Notes under the pieces: generated by a model
What the model saw: only the letters and a program-made list of their open reading frames with translations
Database searches by the model: none
Told to the model about the DNA's origin: nothing
Made by a program: the position numbers and the translations under genes
Shown: piece after piece, positions 10,214 to 21,053 of the stretch
Layout of the letters: each line of letters starts with the position of its first letter
How positions within the stretch are numbered: position 1 is the first letter of the stretch
Source of the DNA: Ascoidea asiatica
Lineage: Eukaryota > Ascomycota > Saccharomycetes > Ascoideales > Ascoideaceae
Assembly: GCA_001600695.1 (NCBI GenBank)
Contig: BCKQ01000002.1
Span: 1,623,340 to 1,687,339 of the forward strand
Direction of reading: 5' to 3'
Length of the DNA: 64,000 bases

Positions 10214-10624
10214 TCTTTTTTTTTGTTTGCCTGTCTTTGTATTATTTGCCAATATTTCTTTTTCCTTACTTTATTTTAATTTGGTTTGGTAAATATTCTT
10301 TTTAAACCTGTTCAATCTTTTATCGTTTGGTTACATTTATTTATTCATTTTTCATCAAAACTCTCACGTCTCTATTATGATTATGTCTCCTTTATATTCG
10401 TTTTATTTTTAATGATCTATATTTTAAGAATAAAAATCTGCTATCCTTAGATTGTTATTTCTCAACTTACATTCTTATTTTTTCATATTCTACTCTGTTT
10501 TTGTTATATTATAGTCATACTACTTACTACATCTATATGAATAATATCTAATTCATTTCAAATAAATAAAAATGCTCTATTCGAGCACCAGTTAAATTAA
10601 TCTAATATATTCTTGATTGAAATT
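10214..10624. other. Convergent 3' spacer
   Basis: This 411-bp AT-rich spacer lies between the 3' ends of the RMD9-like and YGL108C-like genes. It has T-runs and ATTTATT words such as yeast 3' processing regions use. No gene or structured repeat seen. Confidence 0.5.
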
Positions 10625-10978
10625 TTAGTCAAATATTAAAGGATCGTTATTTCTGGCTTGTAGATTTTTTTCAGCCTCCCTTTTCAGATGAGTTTGCATT
10701 GACATTCTTCTTTGCTGTTCGAGCTTTTTGCTCAACTCCCCTTTTGGCTTATTTTGTTCCATTCTCTCTTCTAGAGCATTAGCCGCTGCAACTTTTGGGT
10801 CAGTTGCTTTTTTTTCAGTATCTCCACCTAATTTTTGACCCTTCAGCTGTGATTTGGTGCTCATTGATAATCTATTCTTTCTGATTTTAACATTATTTGA
10901 AGTTCTAACTTGTCTATTAATTGGAGGATTGACTTTTTCTTCTTTGGAAGAATTTGAAAAGCAAAAACAATTTCCCAT
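10625..10978 (-). CDS. YGL108C-like small dually lipidated protein
   Basis: A 117-residue protein beginning MGNCFCFS: Gly2 fits N-myristoylation and Cys4/Cys6 fit palmitoylation. The body is charged. The C-terminal half reads DPKVAAANALEERMEQ, then KGELSKKLEQQRR and a final NDPLIFD, which matches in order and spacing what I recall of S. cerevisiae YGL108C (about 140 residues, PKEAARLAAEKR...KGELGKKLAQER...NMIYD). That protein is reported at the cell periphery and its function is unknown, so only membrane association can be proposed. The start is fixed by the lipidation motif. The gene is convergent with the RMD9-like gene. Confidence 0.75.
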   Translation of the reverse strand: MGNCFCFSNSSKEEKVNPPINRQVRTSNNVKIRKNRLSMSTKSQLKGQKLGGDTEKKATDPKVAAANALEERMEQNKPKGELSKKLEQQRRMSMQTHLKREAEKNLQARNNDPLIFD

Positions 10979-11423
10979 AATTTGTTAGATGTTCAATCAG
11001 ATATATCCAATAGATTTCCGAATAGGGACAATAATGGTTTTTATTGTTGTTTATCGAGTTGAATTACTCCAAAATAATTAAATCTAAGGATTATGCTTGC
11101 TTTAAAGAGACAATATGAGACTTAGAAAAGGGTTCATATTGATGTTTACTGAGAAGCGCAAATACAGGAAGCGGAATCCTTTTGTTTTAAATTGTAGAAA
11201 GTTCCTTCCTTTAAATAATATTCCTTCTTACTTTTCGTAGCAACTTCTATTTGGAAATAAGCCACTAAAAGAATAACTAGCTTTCATTTTCTAAAACTAA
11301 AGCATAGTATAATCATTACAATATAAAACTATAAAAATATATAACATATTAAGAGCCATCAATAGTGCTAAAAGTAATATAAATGAAAATCCTTGTTTCA
11401 AGAATATACATATAAATCTATAA
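10979..11423. other. Spacer upstream of YGL108C-like gene and downstream of RRP45
   Basis: 445 bp without a credible gene. It should contain the YGL108C-like promoter and the RRP45 terminator. I see no specific motif beyond AT-rich tracts. Confidence 0.4.
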
Positions 11424-12338
11424 TCATCGACTATTTTCTGCTTTTAACTCTTCTAATGGAATTCCTTTTGTTCGGCGTTCTTCATCACTTTTTAAAACAG
11501 ATTTGATCTGTTCATCTAATTTTTCTATAATTTTAGATGCTTTGAAGCAACAATCCATTAAACTTAATGCATTTAGGGGTAATCCACCTGCCTTGGAGAT
11601 TTGACATATTTCTTTGTTTTTATTCATTGTGATCGTCATATTACCCTGAGCCAAAAGTTCCTCTTTAAAAGTACCATCAATTACAACTACTTCTTCATTT
11701 TTGTCTCCCTTGATATTTTGCTCCACTCCTGCTGGATTAAAAAAATAGAAAGTAACACATAAAGGAACATGTAAAATAGATAATGGAACTGGTTCGGTCT
11801 CTTCTATTGGATGGAGAATTACTTGCTCTCCAGAAACGGTTATTTCAGGCTTTCTAAAATGTTGTAAAGCTGTCATTACAGCAATACAGCTGGCATCAAT
11901 AAAACCACCATCAAAGTCTAAGAAATGTACATCAGCTCTAATAGACCAACACTTTTGACCTGCCACAATACACAATGATTCAAGATCTAATGCACCTGAT
12001 CGTCTTACTGCCTTTTCTACTAATCTTGAAATCATTAATTCATCTTCAGTTTGTTTTCCATTTTCGAATATGGGAGAAGCCATTGGGCTTATTTCTGTTG
12101 ATAAAACAAATACACCTTCATAAGGTCTATCTTCATAAGGAATTACTACATCAGCTGAAATAGTTGCGACAACTTTTGTGTTCCCCATCTTTACTTCAAC
12201 ATATCCATAGTCTTCACCAAGCGTAATTTCTACATCTCTGAATTGATCCAACTTTCTTCCATCGATCCTCTTTTCCTCCCTGAGAAGATCTAATACAAAA
12301 TCTTGTTCATTTTTGGATAAAACTATTCCTTTAACCAT
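11424..12338 (-). CDS. RRP45: Exosome core subunit Rrp45 (RNase PH fold)
   Basis: At 304 residues it is nearly the same length as yeast Rrp45 (305). The opening LLREEKRIDGRKLDQFRDVEI is the RNase PH family start. It continues with GYVEVKMGNTKVVATISADVV and the Rrp45-type ISPMASPIFE and ISRLVEKAVRRSGALDLESLCIVAGQKCWSIRADVHFLDFDGG. Rrp45 is one of six RNase PH-like ring subunits of the nuclear and cytoplasmic RNA exosome. The ring channels RNA to Rrp44 for rRNA processing and RNA decay, and the subunit is catalytically inert in eukaryotes. It is divergent from SLP2 across a 242-bp promoter region. Confidence 0.95.
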   Translation of the reverse strand: MVKGIVLSKNEQDFVLDLLREEKRIDGRKLDQFRDVEITLGEDYGYVEVKMGNTKVVATISADVVIPYEDRPYEGVFVLSTEISPMASPIFENGKQTEDELMISRLVEKAVRRSGALDLESLCIVAGQKCWSIRADVHFLDFDGGFIDASCIAVMTALQHFRKPEITVSGEQVILHPIEETEPVPLSILHVPLCVTFYFFNPAGVEQNIKGDKNEEVVVIDGTFKEELLAQGNMTITMNKNKEICQISKAGGLPLNALSLMDCCFKASKIIEKLDEQIKSVLKSDEERRTKGIPLEELKAENSR

Positions 12339-12449
12339 TTTGATTTACTTCTACTCACTATTTAACATCACTCAAAAATATAGCTAAATTTATGGATCTT
12401 GAAAAAAAAATTATAACTGAAAAATTGTATTACCGCAGTTAATCAAACG

Positions 12450-12457
12450 CACGTGAC
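12450..12457. promoter_or_regulatory. CACGTGAC (Cbf1-type E-box) between RRP45 and SLP2
   Basis: The octamer CACGTGAC, which matches RTCACGTG on the opposite strand, sits in the 242-bp divergent promoter region, 131 bp before the SLP2 start. In yeasts this is the Cbf1/bHLH consensus. Its use here is inferred from position alone, and single CACGTG words also occur by chance. Confidence 0.35.
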
Positions 12458-12580
12458 CAACTCCACCTTCAGCAATCGTTCTTTCTCTATTATCTTCGCC
12501 ATCCATTTAAAGGTATTACAAACTTGATTATAAGATCTTGAACAAAATTTAAACTTGAAGAACCATAAATTAAAATTAAG

Positions 12581-13732
12581 ATGTTTTCCTTAGCTTTGAA
12601 AGGTAAATTATTACAAAATTCGATTTCTCATAATGAACATGTATTATTGAGACAATCAATTCGTGCTTTTTCATTATTAAGCAATGGGATGCCTAAATCC
12701 ACCAGCTTAGTTTCTAATAAAAACAAGAGAATGACTGGATTCTCTAAGAATCAAATTCGTCAATTTGCAGGTCAAAATAATTTGAATTTTTTCCAAAAAG
12801 AGTCTTTGCCTGCAAATACAATAATAAGATTTGTTCCTCAACAAACAGCATGGATTGTTGAACGTATGGGAAAATTCAATAGAATTCTTCAACCAGGTTT
12901 AGCTATCTTGATACCATTCCTTGATAAAATTCAATATGTTAAATCTTTGAAAGAAGCTGCAATCGAAATTCCTAGCCAAAGTGCAATCACCTCAGATAAT
13001 GTTACCTTGGAAATGGACGGTGTCTTATATATAAAAGTTTTTGATGCTTATAAAGCTAGTTATGGAGTTGAAGATGCTGAATATGCAATTTCTCAATTAG
13101 CACAAACTACAATGAGATCAGAAATTGGGCAGTTAACATTAGATCATGTTTTAAGAGAACGTCAAACTTTGAATTTAAATATAACTGCTTCTATAAATGA
13201 AGCAGCTAAAGATTGGGGTATAAAATGTTTACGTTATGAAATTCGTGATATTCATCCTCCAGCAAATGTTCTTGAAGCAATGCATAGACAAGTTTCTGCT
13301 GAGAGATCTAAAAGAGCTGAGATCTTGGATTCAGAAGGTCATAGACAATCAGCTATCAATATTGCAGAAGGTCAAAAAACTTCAGCTATTTTAGCTTCAG
13401 AAGCAAGCAAAGCTGAAAGTATAAATAATGCAGCTGGTGAGGCTGAAGCTATATTATTAAGAGCAAAAGCTACTTCAACTGGAATCCGTCAAATTGCAGA
13501 AGCTATTGAGCAAACACCAGGTGGGAAAAATGCTGTGGCATTGCAAGTCGCTGAAGAGTATGTAAAAGCATTTGGTAACCTTGCAAAGGAATCAAACACA
13601 ATTGTCATTCCTGCTGGTCTTAGTGACATGAGCTCCTGGATAGGTGGTGGATTATCAATATATGATAAATTGTCTGATACATTAAATGCTAATAAAAAGA
13701 AAATTAGCAATGAAGAGTCAAAAAAAGACTAA
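12581..13732 (+). CDS. SLP2: Mitochondrial stomatin-like protein 2 (SPFH/band 7)
   Basis: A 383-residue protein. The first 65-75 residues are basic, Ser/Asn-rich and acid-poor, as in a mitochondrial presequence. The SPFH domain begins at IIRFVPQQTAWIVERMGKFNRILQPGL, continues with ITSDNVTLEMDGVLYIKVFD and YAISQLAQTTMRSEIGQ, and reaches EIRDIHPPANV. An Ala/Glu-rich coiled coil follows (about 245-320: AILASEASKAESINNAAGEAEA). Human SLP-2 organises cardiolipin-rich inner-membrane domains with prohibitins; the fungal homologues are absent from S. cerevisiae but present in many yeasts. PHB2, another SPFH scaffold, lies 19 kb away in this window. Confidence 0.88.
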   Translation: MFSLALKGKLLQNSISHNEHVLLRQSIRAFSLLSNGMPKSTSLVSNKNKRMTGFSKNQIRQFAGQNNLNFFQKESLPANTIIRFVPQQTAWIVERMGKFNRILQPGLAILIPFLDKIQYVKSLKEAAIEIPSQSAITSDNVTLEMDGVLYIKVFDAYKASYGVEDAEYAISQLAQTTMRSEIGQLTLDHVLRERQTLNLNITASINEAAKDWGIKCLRYEIRDIHPPANVLEAMHRQVSAERSKRAEILDSEGHRQSAINIAEGQKTSAILASEASKAESINNAAGEAEAILLRAKATSTGIRQIAEAIEQTPGGKNAVALQVAEEYVKAFGNLAKESNTIVIPAGLSDMSSWIGGGLSIYDKLSDTLNANKKKISNEESKKD

Positions 13733-13892
13733 GTAATATTATATAACAGGTAATCAATAATAAATAGGTAATTAATAGCTTGTAATTAGTAATTGAACTT
13801 GAAATTTGTAAGTTAAAGAATTTTAATGTCTATTCAAAATCTATTTATTAAAAATATGGCAAAACAAATGAGTGAACTGAAACTGTTCAGTT

Positions 13893-14876
13893 TTATTTTT
13901 TTTTAAAAAAAGCGTCTAAAGCACCCTTTCCAACAGCTACTCTTTTTTTCTGACTTTTTGGATTTAAAGTAGATTTAGGCTTGGATTTTGATTTTGATTT
14001 ATTTGAATTTAGTACACCATTCATCAAAGAATCGTTCAATTCTTCTAAATTTTCTTGGGCTATTGATTTGTTTTTTTTTATTTTTTCCATTTCTTTCATG
14101 TAAGTCAATAATTTTTCAAGCTGAATCTCATATTCTTTTTTAAGTAAGATTGTCACTTCTTCAAGTAAATATGATGATAAAATCTCAATTGAATATTTAA
14201 TTTTGTCTGCAAATATAATATTTTCGGGTATTTTATTATTTTTCAAATCTATTGGAAATAAATTAGCTAATATACAAGAGTTCAATATTGAGTCTGGAAA
14301 TTTTGAACATAAATTATCTACTTTACATTTTAAAAAAGTCATTGTCTTAATCAAAGAAAACTTGTAAAAGAATTGTTCGCCTTCACTGATAGTTTCACAA
14401 ATAACCGATAATTTTGAAATTAATAAATCTGAAGGTATCTGGGCTATTGAAGGGTATTTTTCTTCTAATGAATCTATTATATCATCAGAGCCCATATATC
14501 TTCTAGACTCTTGAAAATATTTATAAAAATAAGATATTAGGAAGTAAGTTATATTGAAAGGTGTTGCAAGAAATATTGAAGGATCTTCCATTATCAATCC
14601 ACTATTTTCTAGATGTTCCTCATTTTTTTCTTGAATATTTTCAATTATTATGGATTTCACCGGTTGGTTTTGTTTTGTTTCAATTCTTTGAGAAGGTTTG
14701 AGATGAGGATTGGAATTTGAAATATGTTTAAGTTCAAATAGTTTATTTTGACTTAAAATATATTTACTGTTTTGAAAATATCTAGGAGAAGGAATATCTA
14801 TAATTTTGTCTGGTATTTTCAGGGTACTCCCATTTGGAAAAATTATTATTTTTAAATTATTTTTCTTGCTAGGCAT
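13893..14876 (-). CDS. RNH202: Ribonuclease H2 subunit B (Rnh202)
   Basis: A 327-residue protein. The N-terminal part has the beta-rich triple-barrel character of RNase H2B, with IIIFPNGSTLKIPD. A central FLATPFNITYFLISYF matches the family motif in which the LATPxDP-type strand is followed by hydrophobic helices. The C-terminus is Lys/Ser-rich and ends KGALDAFFKKK, a PCNA-interacting (PIP) box of the kind known at the Rnh202 C-terminus. RNase H2 removes single ribonucleotides and RNA:DNA hybrids, and subunit B tethers it to PCNA. It is convergent with SLP2, 160 bp apart. Confidence 0.87.
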   Translation of the reverse strand: MPSKKNNLKIIIFPNGSTLKIPDKIIDIPSPRYFQNSKYILSQNKLFELKHISNSNPHLKPSQRIETKQNQPVKSIIIENIQEKNEEHLENSGLIMEDPSIFLATPFNITYFLISYFYKYFQESRRYMGSDDIIDSLEEKYPSIAQIPSDLLISKLSVICETISEGEQFFYKFSLIKTMTFLKCKVDNLCSKFPDSILNSCILANLFPIDLKNNKIPENIIFADKIKYSIEILSSYLLEEVTILLKKEYEIQLEKLLTYMKEMEKIKKNKSIAQENLEELNDSLMNGVLNSNKSKSKSKPKSTLNPKSQKKRVAVGKGALDAFFKKK

Positions 14877-17146
14877 TTTTGAATTTAGATAAAATATAAT
14901 TCCATCAGTTTATTTTGGATTATTTTCAAATCAATTTTTCTAACTTGATTTGTGTTTTATACATAAGTAATGAAAAAATCTCGAGAATATAAAACTGAAA
15001 TTGTGATTTGTATTATTTTCGCGTTTCGATAAAACTCCTAACGTGTTGAATCATCCTTACAAAACAGGAAATAAAGTAAAAATATGCAACTATATAAATA
15101 AGTACCTATAGAAACTGATACATACATTTTTAATTTCCCTAAAGGGTAGGTAGTTTAATAATTACATAAATACAAAAAAGAATATTGCTTTAGGGCTCCA
15201 AGTTTTGATAGAGGAGGTTTTAGTCAGAAACTTGCTTTATTTTATCAGGATTATTTGCGTCTTACCGATAGAATTTCAGTTAAGGGTAATAAAGACTCAA
15301 TAATTTCCGACCAGGGGTTTCATTTGTTGCCTGACTCTGATATCATTTTTTTCCCGGTTTATAGATTTCCAAAACCAGTATCTCAAAACCAGATTTGGGA
15401 AAGCTGGAACTAAAGTTGAAATTTCTGCCAGTGTAAAATGCCCAGTGCATTTAAAAGCAGAAAGTGTCTGACTTTTTTATTCAGCGTTCCAAAATCTGTT
15501 TATGGTAAAAACAAAACATATTTGTCGTCAATTGCTAATCTATTTGAAACAGACACATACAAACTCCACAAATCTTGCAAACATTTTCTCATTAACGTTA
15601 CCAAAAGTTTTTAGGTAAGTCTTCAAGAAGAGTCTTATTTTTTTGAAATAACTATTCTATGGTAAATTTCCAAATATAATCAAAATGCCGTACTTGAAAT
15701 GAAATATCATTAAAGCAAATAATAGTTTTCTATTAAAAATATGTGAATTTTGTTGGAAAACCATAATTTTTGTTTTACAGTGGGGTCTTCTGTATTACTT
15801 GATTCAAAGATATGTCTTTTATTATTAAATTGTGTAATCAATGTCTTTGCCGAAAGTGAATACATAAAAGTAGGGAGTCGCTAAAAATTAAAATTTTGTA
15901 TAAAATAATTGAAATTTTTATCTTTGGTCTACTATGTTCATAATAAAAATGCAAATGTCTATAACTGAATATATCAGTTTTAATAAATGACATCGTTATT
16001 GAATACACCTTTAAATAACAAAATTATTAAGGGTATATTGATACAATCGTACAATCAAATATTAATACTCCTTTTATTCTTATTTTAAATATAACTTTCA
16101 ATCAAAAAATTCTGATTTCTTTTGTTATACTTTCGTTTGGAATTTTTTTCTATGAATCATGATATTCTCTTTCTCATATTTAAATCAAAGCATAATTAGG
16201 TGCATTTATTGTTATTTTTGACATCTTAAGTAATTGTCTTTGAAAATTCCAAGTCAAATAATTTTAAGAAAGCTTCCCCTTTAAAACTTGTTTTTACTCG
16301 AATTTAAGACAGTTTGAAATAAACTAATTTTCTACTCCACATTTTTGAAGTATATTACCAATCACTCTTATTGTGACATGATTAGGTCTTGACATGAATA
16401 CGTAGATCCAATATCCAATCATCTTTGTTTATTATTTTTCATCAGATATTTTTTCTTTTATTACCATGGTAGATAATTTCAATTTATAATTTTTCAATTT
16501 AAATTTTTAAGATTTTATTTTTACCGAATATGATAAAGTTAATATTAACCACTTGTCTCAAATTCTCTTTTATTTAATGGGAAACTAACTTCGACTTTTT
16601 CATTGAGTTACTTTTCCAAGAAATTCGAATCAATTTTCAATGGTTAAATGATTTTTAAAAATTAAATTTCGTTCAGAGTTTACAACTTATTATAGCCGAA
16701 TATAAATCAAGAAAGAATTAATTACACGGTTGATTATTAACTTAGTTACTATTTTTTAAACTATATAGACTAATGTTAGATGCAAAAAGAGAAAATTTTT
16801 TGAAGAGTTAAAAAAATGAGAATCAAACTAAAACTTTGAACTTATTATATAAAAAAAGTGATAAAAAAATATGGTCATGACAAAACTTCATATAAATTAA
16901 ATAGTAGATTAACACAAAGGACAAACAAAATATAATACATTTTTTTTTCGCTCATTATATAAAACAAATTATTTAAATAAATTTTTTTAAAAAAAAAATT
17001 GCATCAGATTTCATTATGGAATGGTGATTTTTGACCAAGAAAAAATGTTTGGTAAAAATACTATAGATTTTTTTTGTGAAGAGGTTAGAAAAAAAAAGAC
17101 TAAAGATAAAGAATAAGATATAATGATAATATAGTTGGATATAGGA
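14877..17146. other. 2.3-kb gene-poor spacer
   Basis: No intact gene. The part up to about 15890 is less AT-rich and contains open stretches on the plus strand that look like decayed coding sequence (separate entry). From 15900 to 17146 I see only AT-rich DNA with many stops on both strands and no structured RNA candidate. The 3' flank of the TALE homeobox gene lies at the right end. Confidence 0.5.
15162..15883 (+). pseudogene. Possible decayed protein-coding segment, unidentified
   Basis: On the plus strand, open stretches follow one another in shifting frames. 15162-15413 is about 83 codons with balanced composition (for example GGFSQKLALFYQDYLRL and DIIFFPVYRFPKP). About 15393-15472 includes AGTKVEISASVKCPVHLKAE. 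About 15465-15617 includes LFSVPKSVYGKNKTYLSS. A final stretch near 15780-15883 reads KICLLLLNCVINVFAESEY, resembling a signal peptide. Such stretches are unexpected in DNA this AT-rich with stops everywhere else. I do not recognise the protein. Random openness or separate relics remain possible. Confidence 0.35.
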
Positions 17147-17998
17147 TTAGTTAATTGAAAGACTTTTATCTCTTAAATCTTTAACCTTTCTTCTTCTCGC
17201 ATTAATAAACCAGTTATCTAATTGTTGAGGTGATAAACCCGTTTGAATACATAAATAATTTTTCTCTTTTGCATTTGGATATGGTCTATCTAAATTTTCT
17301 TTTAACCAATTCATTAAAACTTCGGTAGTTGCCTTTGGTAAATTCTTTCTCTTCTTTTTATTGTAAGAATCAATTGAATCATTTTTATTCATCATAAATC
17401 CAGCTTGATTCATATTCATATTACTCATATTTAGATTCATATTCATATTCATATTTGCCATACTCATATTATTCATATTTCTAGAATTCAAATTACTTGA
17501 ATTTGATGAATTATAAAAATTAGCAACAGAGGTCAGAGATTTTAATATTGGAGGAATTAAAGGTGTTGAAATTCTCTGCTGTAAATTTTGATGAATTTGA
17601 AACTCCTGCATATCTGTTTGACTATTTGATAAATGAGATGGTAAAATTTCTTTGATTCCAGGTAACTTAACACTTGGAGTTCTTTCCATTTGTTGACGAG
17701 ATAAATGACCAAAGTTATCACAACTGTAAGTTTTGGATTGATTTATATATGGTGAAGATGAAGAAGTTGATGGTAATGTTTGTGGGGAACCAACACATGA
17801 GTATTGAAAAGAAGATTGATGATATTGATTTGATGGTAATTGATTGTATGACATTTTTGAAGATAGAGGTAAATTTGAACGAGAATGAGATGAGTTGGAA
17901 TGTGAAGAATTTGAAGATGAACGGGAATGTGAATGAGAGTGAGAGTGACTAGATGAACTTTTTTGATTTGTAGTAGATATTAGGTTTTTAATATCCAT
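17147..17998 (-). CDS. TALE-class homeodomain transcription factor (CUP9/TOS8-like)
   Basis: A 283-residue protein. The N-terminal 200 residues are low complexity: a His/Ser-rich SHSHSHS run near residue 18, and Asn/Met repeats near 170-195. Residues about 214-276 form an atypical homeodomain, KKRKNLPKATTEVLMNWLKENLDRPYP, with the three-residue PYP loop extension of TALE proteins and recognition helix LDNWFINARRRK, including the invariant W, N and R. In S. cerevisiae the TALE factors are Cup9 (repressor of PTR2 peptide transport) and Tos8; specificity here cannot be assigned. Spacers of over 2 kb on both sides suggest extensive regulation. Confidence 0.88.
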   Translation of the reverse strand: MDIKNLISTTNQKSSSSHSHSHSHSRSSSNSSHSNSSHSRSNLPLSSKMSYNQLPSNQYHQSSFQYSCVGSPQTLPSTSSSSPYINQSKTYSCDNFGHLSRQQMERTPSVKLPGIKEILPSHLSNSQTDMQEFQIHQNLQQRISTPLIPPILKSLTSVANFYNSSNSSNLNSRNMNNMSMANMNMNMNLNMSNMNMNQAGFMMNKNDSIDSYNKKKRKNLPKATTEVLMNWLKENLDRPYPNAKEKNYLCIQTGLSPQQLDNWFINARRRKVKDLRDKSLSIN

Positions 17999-20230
17999 TG
18001 TTTAATATATTTTGATGAATGAAATTTTTAAAAGTGTGAAAATTATATTGAAAATAAATGAAAAAATTGGAGATTATTTAGAATATTTAAATAAAGTTAA
18101 TTTTAATATTGTTAAAGAAGTTCAGTTAATAAACTTAATCACAATTATATTATAAGGTATATTATAATTTAGAAATATATTGAAGTGAAAATTTTTTCAA
18201 AATTTTTTCAAAATTTTCTTTTTTAGATCCCTGAAATTGTTAGCAAGTTTTGAAACTAAAAAGACCTATTTCTTGAAAGCAAGGAATAAAAAAAGTTTGG
18301 TAAATCTGGCAACAAATATTAAACACAAAGTGAAATTTTGGGTGGCTAGTAGGTTTGAAACAGATTGGAGAAATTTTGAAACAAATATACACTATATGTT
18401 TTTTTTTCTTTTTTCTAAAGATTTAAATATATAATACAAATATAGTATAATGAAATATTAGTTCATATAATTATTATGTTGAAATTATTATAGTCAATAT
18501 ATAATTTTCAGCCTGAAAGTAAATGAACAAAAAGTAATTTGAAATTTGGATTGATATCGTTATTGATATTGATATCGAATTGAAACTATAAGTATTAATA
18601 TAAATATAAATGTAAATGTAAATGTAAATGGAAAATTAATAAGAATTGGAAATTAAATTTAAAGAAAATAGTAACAGAACACAAAACATGGGGAATTGAA
18701 ATATATATATAATATATATATACAGTACTAGTAAAGTTATATTAATAATATTTAATAATATTAGAGTACTATTACTACTAAAAATTTTGAAGAATTTAAT
18801 TTGAATAATTGGAAGTCAAAATTATTGAAATGCTAAGAAGTATAATAAAATAAAAAGATACATTTTAAAATAAAAAATAAATTTCATCTTTTTTTGTTTT
18901 TTTAGTGAATTTTTAAATACATAAAAAGCTGACGTTAAAATAATATTATTTTTAAAATTAAATAGGTAATGATAATAAGTATTTGTTAGCTAATGCAATT
19001 TTAAAGAAAGTTTTGAGAATAAATGCTACATGTACTACGGTATAATAATAATGTTATTTATGAACTCAGTGATAAATTAAACTTTAAATGTATATACGCA
19101 CTTATGTGTTAATACTTATTAGTCTATTTATTTATTGTTTCAATTTTAACTAATGAATCAAGAAATCAAGAAATCAAGAAAATAAGAGAAATAAGAAAAG
19201 AAGTAAAAGAAGTTAAATAAAGAATAAAATCATTTCTAGAAAAGCAAATAAATTTATTCGAATAAATCAAATTTTAAAGTCATTAATTTACTTAATTGAA
19301 TGATTATTTCTTGAAAAGATTATTTTCAAGATTATTCACTAATTTATTTTAATATTCTTTGTGATCGAATAAAAACTTTACAGCGACTTTGAAAAAAAAA
19401 AAGGGATTATTTATAATAGCAATAAAGGCCTTTTAAATAAAAATATAAAGAAAGAGAGTAAGAGAGTAAGAGAGAAAGAAACCAAAAAGGAAGATCATAA
19501 TAAAGCATTTTAATAAATTTTGATGTTGATTTTAAAAAGTGACTTTGAAATTCAATTTTTTTATATAAAATTTATCAGAAAAAGCTAAATCACAAAATCA
19601 TATGTATTTTCTTAACCAAAAAACTTTATTCGGGGAAACGCATGAAAATAAACAAATGTTGATATTTGTTGGTATTAATAGTAGTGCTGTAGTAATTCTT
19701 AACAGAAAAGTAAAATAATAAAATCATTGATTTCCGAAATCAAAATAGAAATCTGTCAAATGTTTTAAAAATAAAAGAAAAAGTTCTCCCCCATAAAAAC
19801 ATAATAAATCTATGTTACAAACTAATTATTATAGCCCTTAATAAAGACTCTATCTCACAGGATTATTTCTGAATATTGAAATGTGAATTCTTCCTGAATT
19901 TCAAGTCATAACTTCATGAGTTTAAAAACATTTTCGGTGAGAATTTTTAAATTGAAAAGTTTCTTAGTTGTGCTCTTCAAAGCTTGTAAATTACAGCATG
20001 ATCTTCTACTCCGGCATAGCCATTTCGATTATTTTGAATTCAGAAATGGATTCCTCGAGAAGTTTCAATGATTTAATCATAAATGTTCTTTAACAATTGA
20101 ATTCATATATCGCATACTTGCAGTTTCAAAATCTAGTAGAAATAATAAAAATATTATTATTCAAAATTTCACTTCCTTTATTTATTTTTTTGTATCTACT
20201 CTCTGGTAAATTAGTAATGGTTCAAATTCG
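17999..20230. other. 2.2-kb spacer upstream of the TALE homeobox gene
   Basis: AT-rich, with several short repeats: A/T hairpin-like AAAATTTTTTC words near 18190-18225, ATAAATGTAAATG repeats near 18597-18630, an (AT)n palindrome near 18700-18721 and AAGAGAGTAAGAG repeats near 19455-19480. No gene recognised. It probably holds the homeobox gene promoter. Confidence 0.45.
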
Positions 20231-20234
20231 AAAG

Positions 20235-20440
20235 GGAGGGTAGGTAGGTAGGAACACCTTGCGTTGCCTTTGCTCGAAGTTGTGGCACAAAAATTGCCTT
20301 TTGACAGTGAGCCAGGATTAGCGCGCTCAGAGCTGCTGGCTGCGCTGTCTGTTGCGGCTTGGGGGTGCCTAGCACTGTTTTCCCCGGCCCGGCCTGTGAC
20401 GCGTAAAGCTTACAGCGCTTACACTACTACGCCAATTGAA
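20235..20440. other. GC-rich island
   Basis: About 200 bp of conspicuously GC-rich DNA (for example gcgcgctcagagctgctggc and ccccggcccggcc) stands in otherwise very AT-rich surroundings. A 73-codon plus-strand frame (20264-20485) crosses it but resembles no protein I know. Composition and position next to a decayed gene suggest foreign or relic DNA, or a structured element. Its nature is unresolved. Confidence 0.5.
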
Positions 20441-21053
20441 CCACCAAACTTCCAGCATTTGCACCATTCTCAGAAACATTACTAGCATTTGGATTCAACA
20501 AATTTGACGAAGGGTCTTGTGAGTTAACCTTAAGTGCTCCAACTGGAACTAGAAATGAAATTGATTGAAGGTTTTGCCTTATGTATTACTGTTTTAATTT
20601 ATGGGTTATAATAAGCTGCTCATAAACATTAAATTACTATTAAATCATCGGTTTATTATGAGTTATTTCTCTATAAAATCCACTTTTTGGAACTGCTTCT
20701 TCAGTTTGAAATCTTACCAAAACAGACTTTAATTCCAAATTAAATTTGAAGCAGTCAAGAATTAATGCTTTAAGGAAAATCATGTCACAATTGACAAACC
20801 AAATTAGATAGACGATAATATTGAACACTCCCCCCTGTGATAGAAAATGTAATAGCATTCAATCTTGCTTTTGATTCCATTTTGAATCAAAGATTATCAG
20901 TACTTTATTCTCCTTTAATCTTACAAAAAAATCATTTTCATTCAAAATCAAACACCGGGCAAAGGTTCTTGAAGCTATTTGTAGATTTAATTGCATTAAA
21001 ATAAAGTTAAAACTTAAAGAACGTTTTTTAGGTATCTTAGCGAGCATTATCAT
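20410..21053 (-). pseudogene. Probable decayed gene, unidentified
   Basis: Minus-strand reading from 21053 gives one frame open for about 137 codons except for a single in-frame TGA at 20861-20859, ending at 20640 (KSVLVRFQTEEAVPKSGFY near its end). A shifted frame over the TGA region gives ITFSITGGSVQYYRLSN. Beyond a gap, about 20565-20430 reads VPVGALKVNSQDPSSN, then ENGANAGSLVVQLA and a stop. The Asn/Ser-rich stretch with ENGANAGS resembles the region before a GPI anchor site in yeast wall proteins, but the hydrophobic tail is absent. Family not recognised. Confidence 0.35.

Noticed and set aside
19729-19741. Palindrome gatttccgaaatc resembling a point-centromere CDEIII core
   Set aside because: No CDEI (RTCACRTG) at the expected distance on either side and no fitting CDEII; point centromeres are also limited to one yeast clade.
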